Source: Lonsdalea quercina subsp. quercina (lineage in GTDB: Bacteria; Pseudomonadota; Gammaproteobacteria; Enterobacterales; Enterobacteriaceae). Taken from it: a DNA stretch of 6,207 nt. Each line of letters starts with the position of its first letter. Position 1 is the stretch's first letter. The stretch is taken from positions 243,477 through 249,683 of the forward strand of contig NZ_JIBO01000002.1 in NCBI RefSeq assembly GCF_000688655.1, in the 5' to 3' direction. Shown piece after piece: positions 6,000-6,207 of this stretch. The notes beneath the pieces were generated by a model. It worked only from the letters and a program-made list of their open reading frames with translations, ran no database searches and had not been told where the DNA came from. The position numbers and the translations under genes are program-made.

Positions 6000-6207
6000 A
6001 TGACAACGCCTTCTTATGACAGCGTAGAAGCCCAGGCAAGCTACGGCATCGGCCTGCAGATCGGTCAACAGTTACAGGAGTCGGGTCTGGAAGGTCTGCT
6101 TCCTGAAGCGCTGGTCGCCGGCCTGCGTGATGCTCTTGACGGACAGGCGCCCGCCGTACCGGTCGACGTCGTTCACCGTGCGCTGCGTGAAGTCCATGAA
6201 CGTGCGG
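6000..6207 (+). CDS. fklB: FKBP-type peptidyl-prolyl isomerase FklB (FKBP22), 5' part
   Basis: The first 69 codons are present and encode [20 protein letters not shown] followed by [20 protein letters not shown] and [16 protein letters not shown]. This closely matches the N-terminal helical dimerisation domain of E. coli FklB, a cytoplasmic prolyl isomerase of about 206 residues. The catalytic FKBP domain lies beyond the right edge, so catalysis cannot be judged here. ATG at 6000 has AAAAAGGAA upstream with about six bases of spacing. It diverges from ytfB, as in E. coli. Confidence 0.96.
   Translation, partial: MTTPSYDSVEAQASYGIGLQIGQQLQESGLEGLLPEALVAGLRDALDGQAPAVPVDVVHRALREVHERA

Overview
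The window is from the chromosome of a gammaproteobacterium of the order Enterobacterales. The ribosomal proteins and PriB are nearly the same as those of E. coli, and the order bsmA, yjfP, rpsF-priB-rpsR-rplI, ytfB, fklB is the E. coli order without the ula operon. The GC-rich coding regions, the lack of ula genes and an rtcB2-prfH pair would fit a Pectobacteriaceae-type genome (Dickeya or Brenneria-like). The genus is inference only.

Left part, 1-3224: the 5' part of a small lipoprotein gene resembling bsmA runs leftward off the edge. It diverges across a roughly 330-base AT-rich gap from a two-gene operon. That operon encodes an RtcB-family RNA ligase of the PrfH-associated type (rtcB2) and peptide release factor homolog H (prfH), joined by an ATGA overlap. 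Published work on this pair describes rescue and repair of ribosomes cut in the decoding centre of 16S rRNA. A weak terminator candidate follows, then yjfP, an alpha/beta hydrolase esterase.

The least expected structure is in the rtcB2 leader. A sigma-70-like promoter (361-390) is followed by a near-perfect Shine-Dalgarno sequence and a 14-codon open frame (441-485). Two overlapping, mutually exclusive inverted repeats lie around this frame. A small hairpin then places the weak rtcB2 Shine-Dalgarno in its loop. Together they look like a translation-sensing leader. For an operon that repairs ribosomes which have lost their anti-Shine-Dalgarno tail, that is an attractive but unproven idea.

Middle part, 3225-4938: the conserved rpsF-priB-rpsR-rplI operon (S6, primosomal protein N, S18, L9). 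It has a TATAAT promoter with a GC-rich discriminator, a leader hairpin that matches the expected S6:S18 autoregulatory site, and a strong terminator with an 11-bp stem.

Right part, 4939-6207: ytfB (OapA-domain cell-division protein) is convergent with rplI and has an unusually long cytoplasmic N-terminus. It diverges from fklB (FKBP22 peptidyl-prolyl isomerase), of which only the first 69 codons are present. The gap between ytfB and fklB holds promoter-like sequences, a 13-bp palindrome and a GC-rich hairpin.
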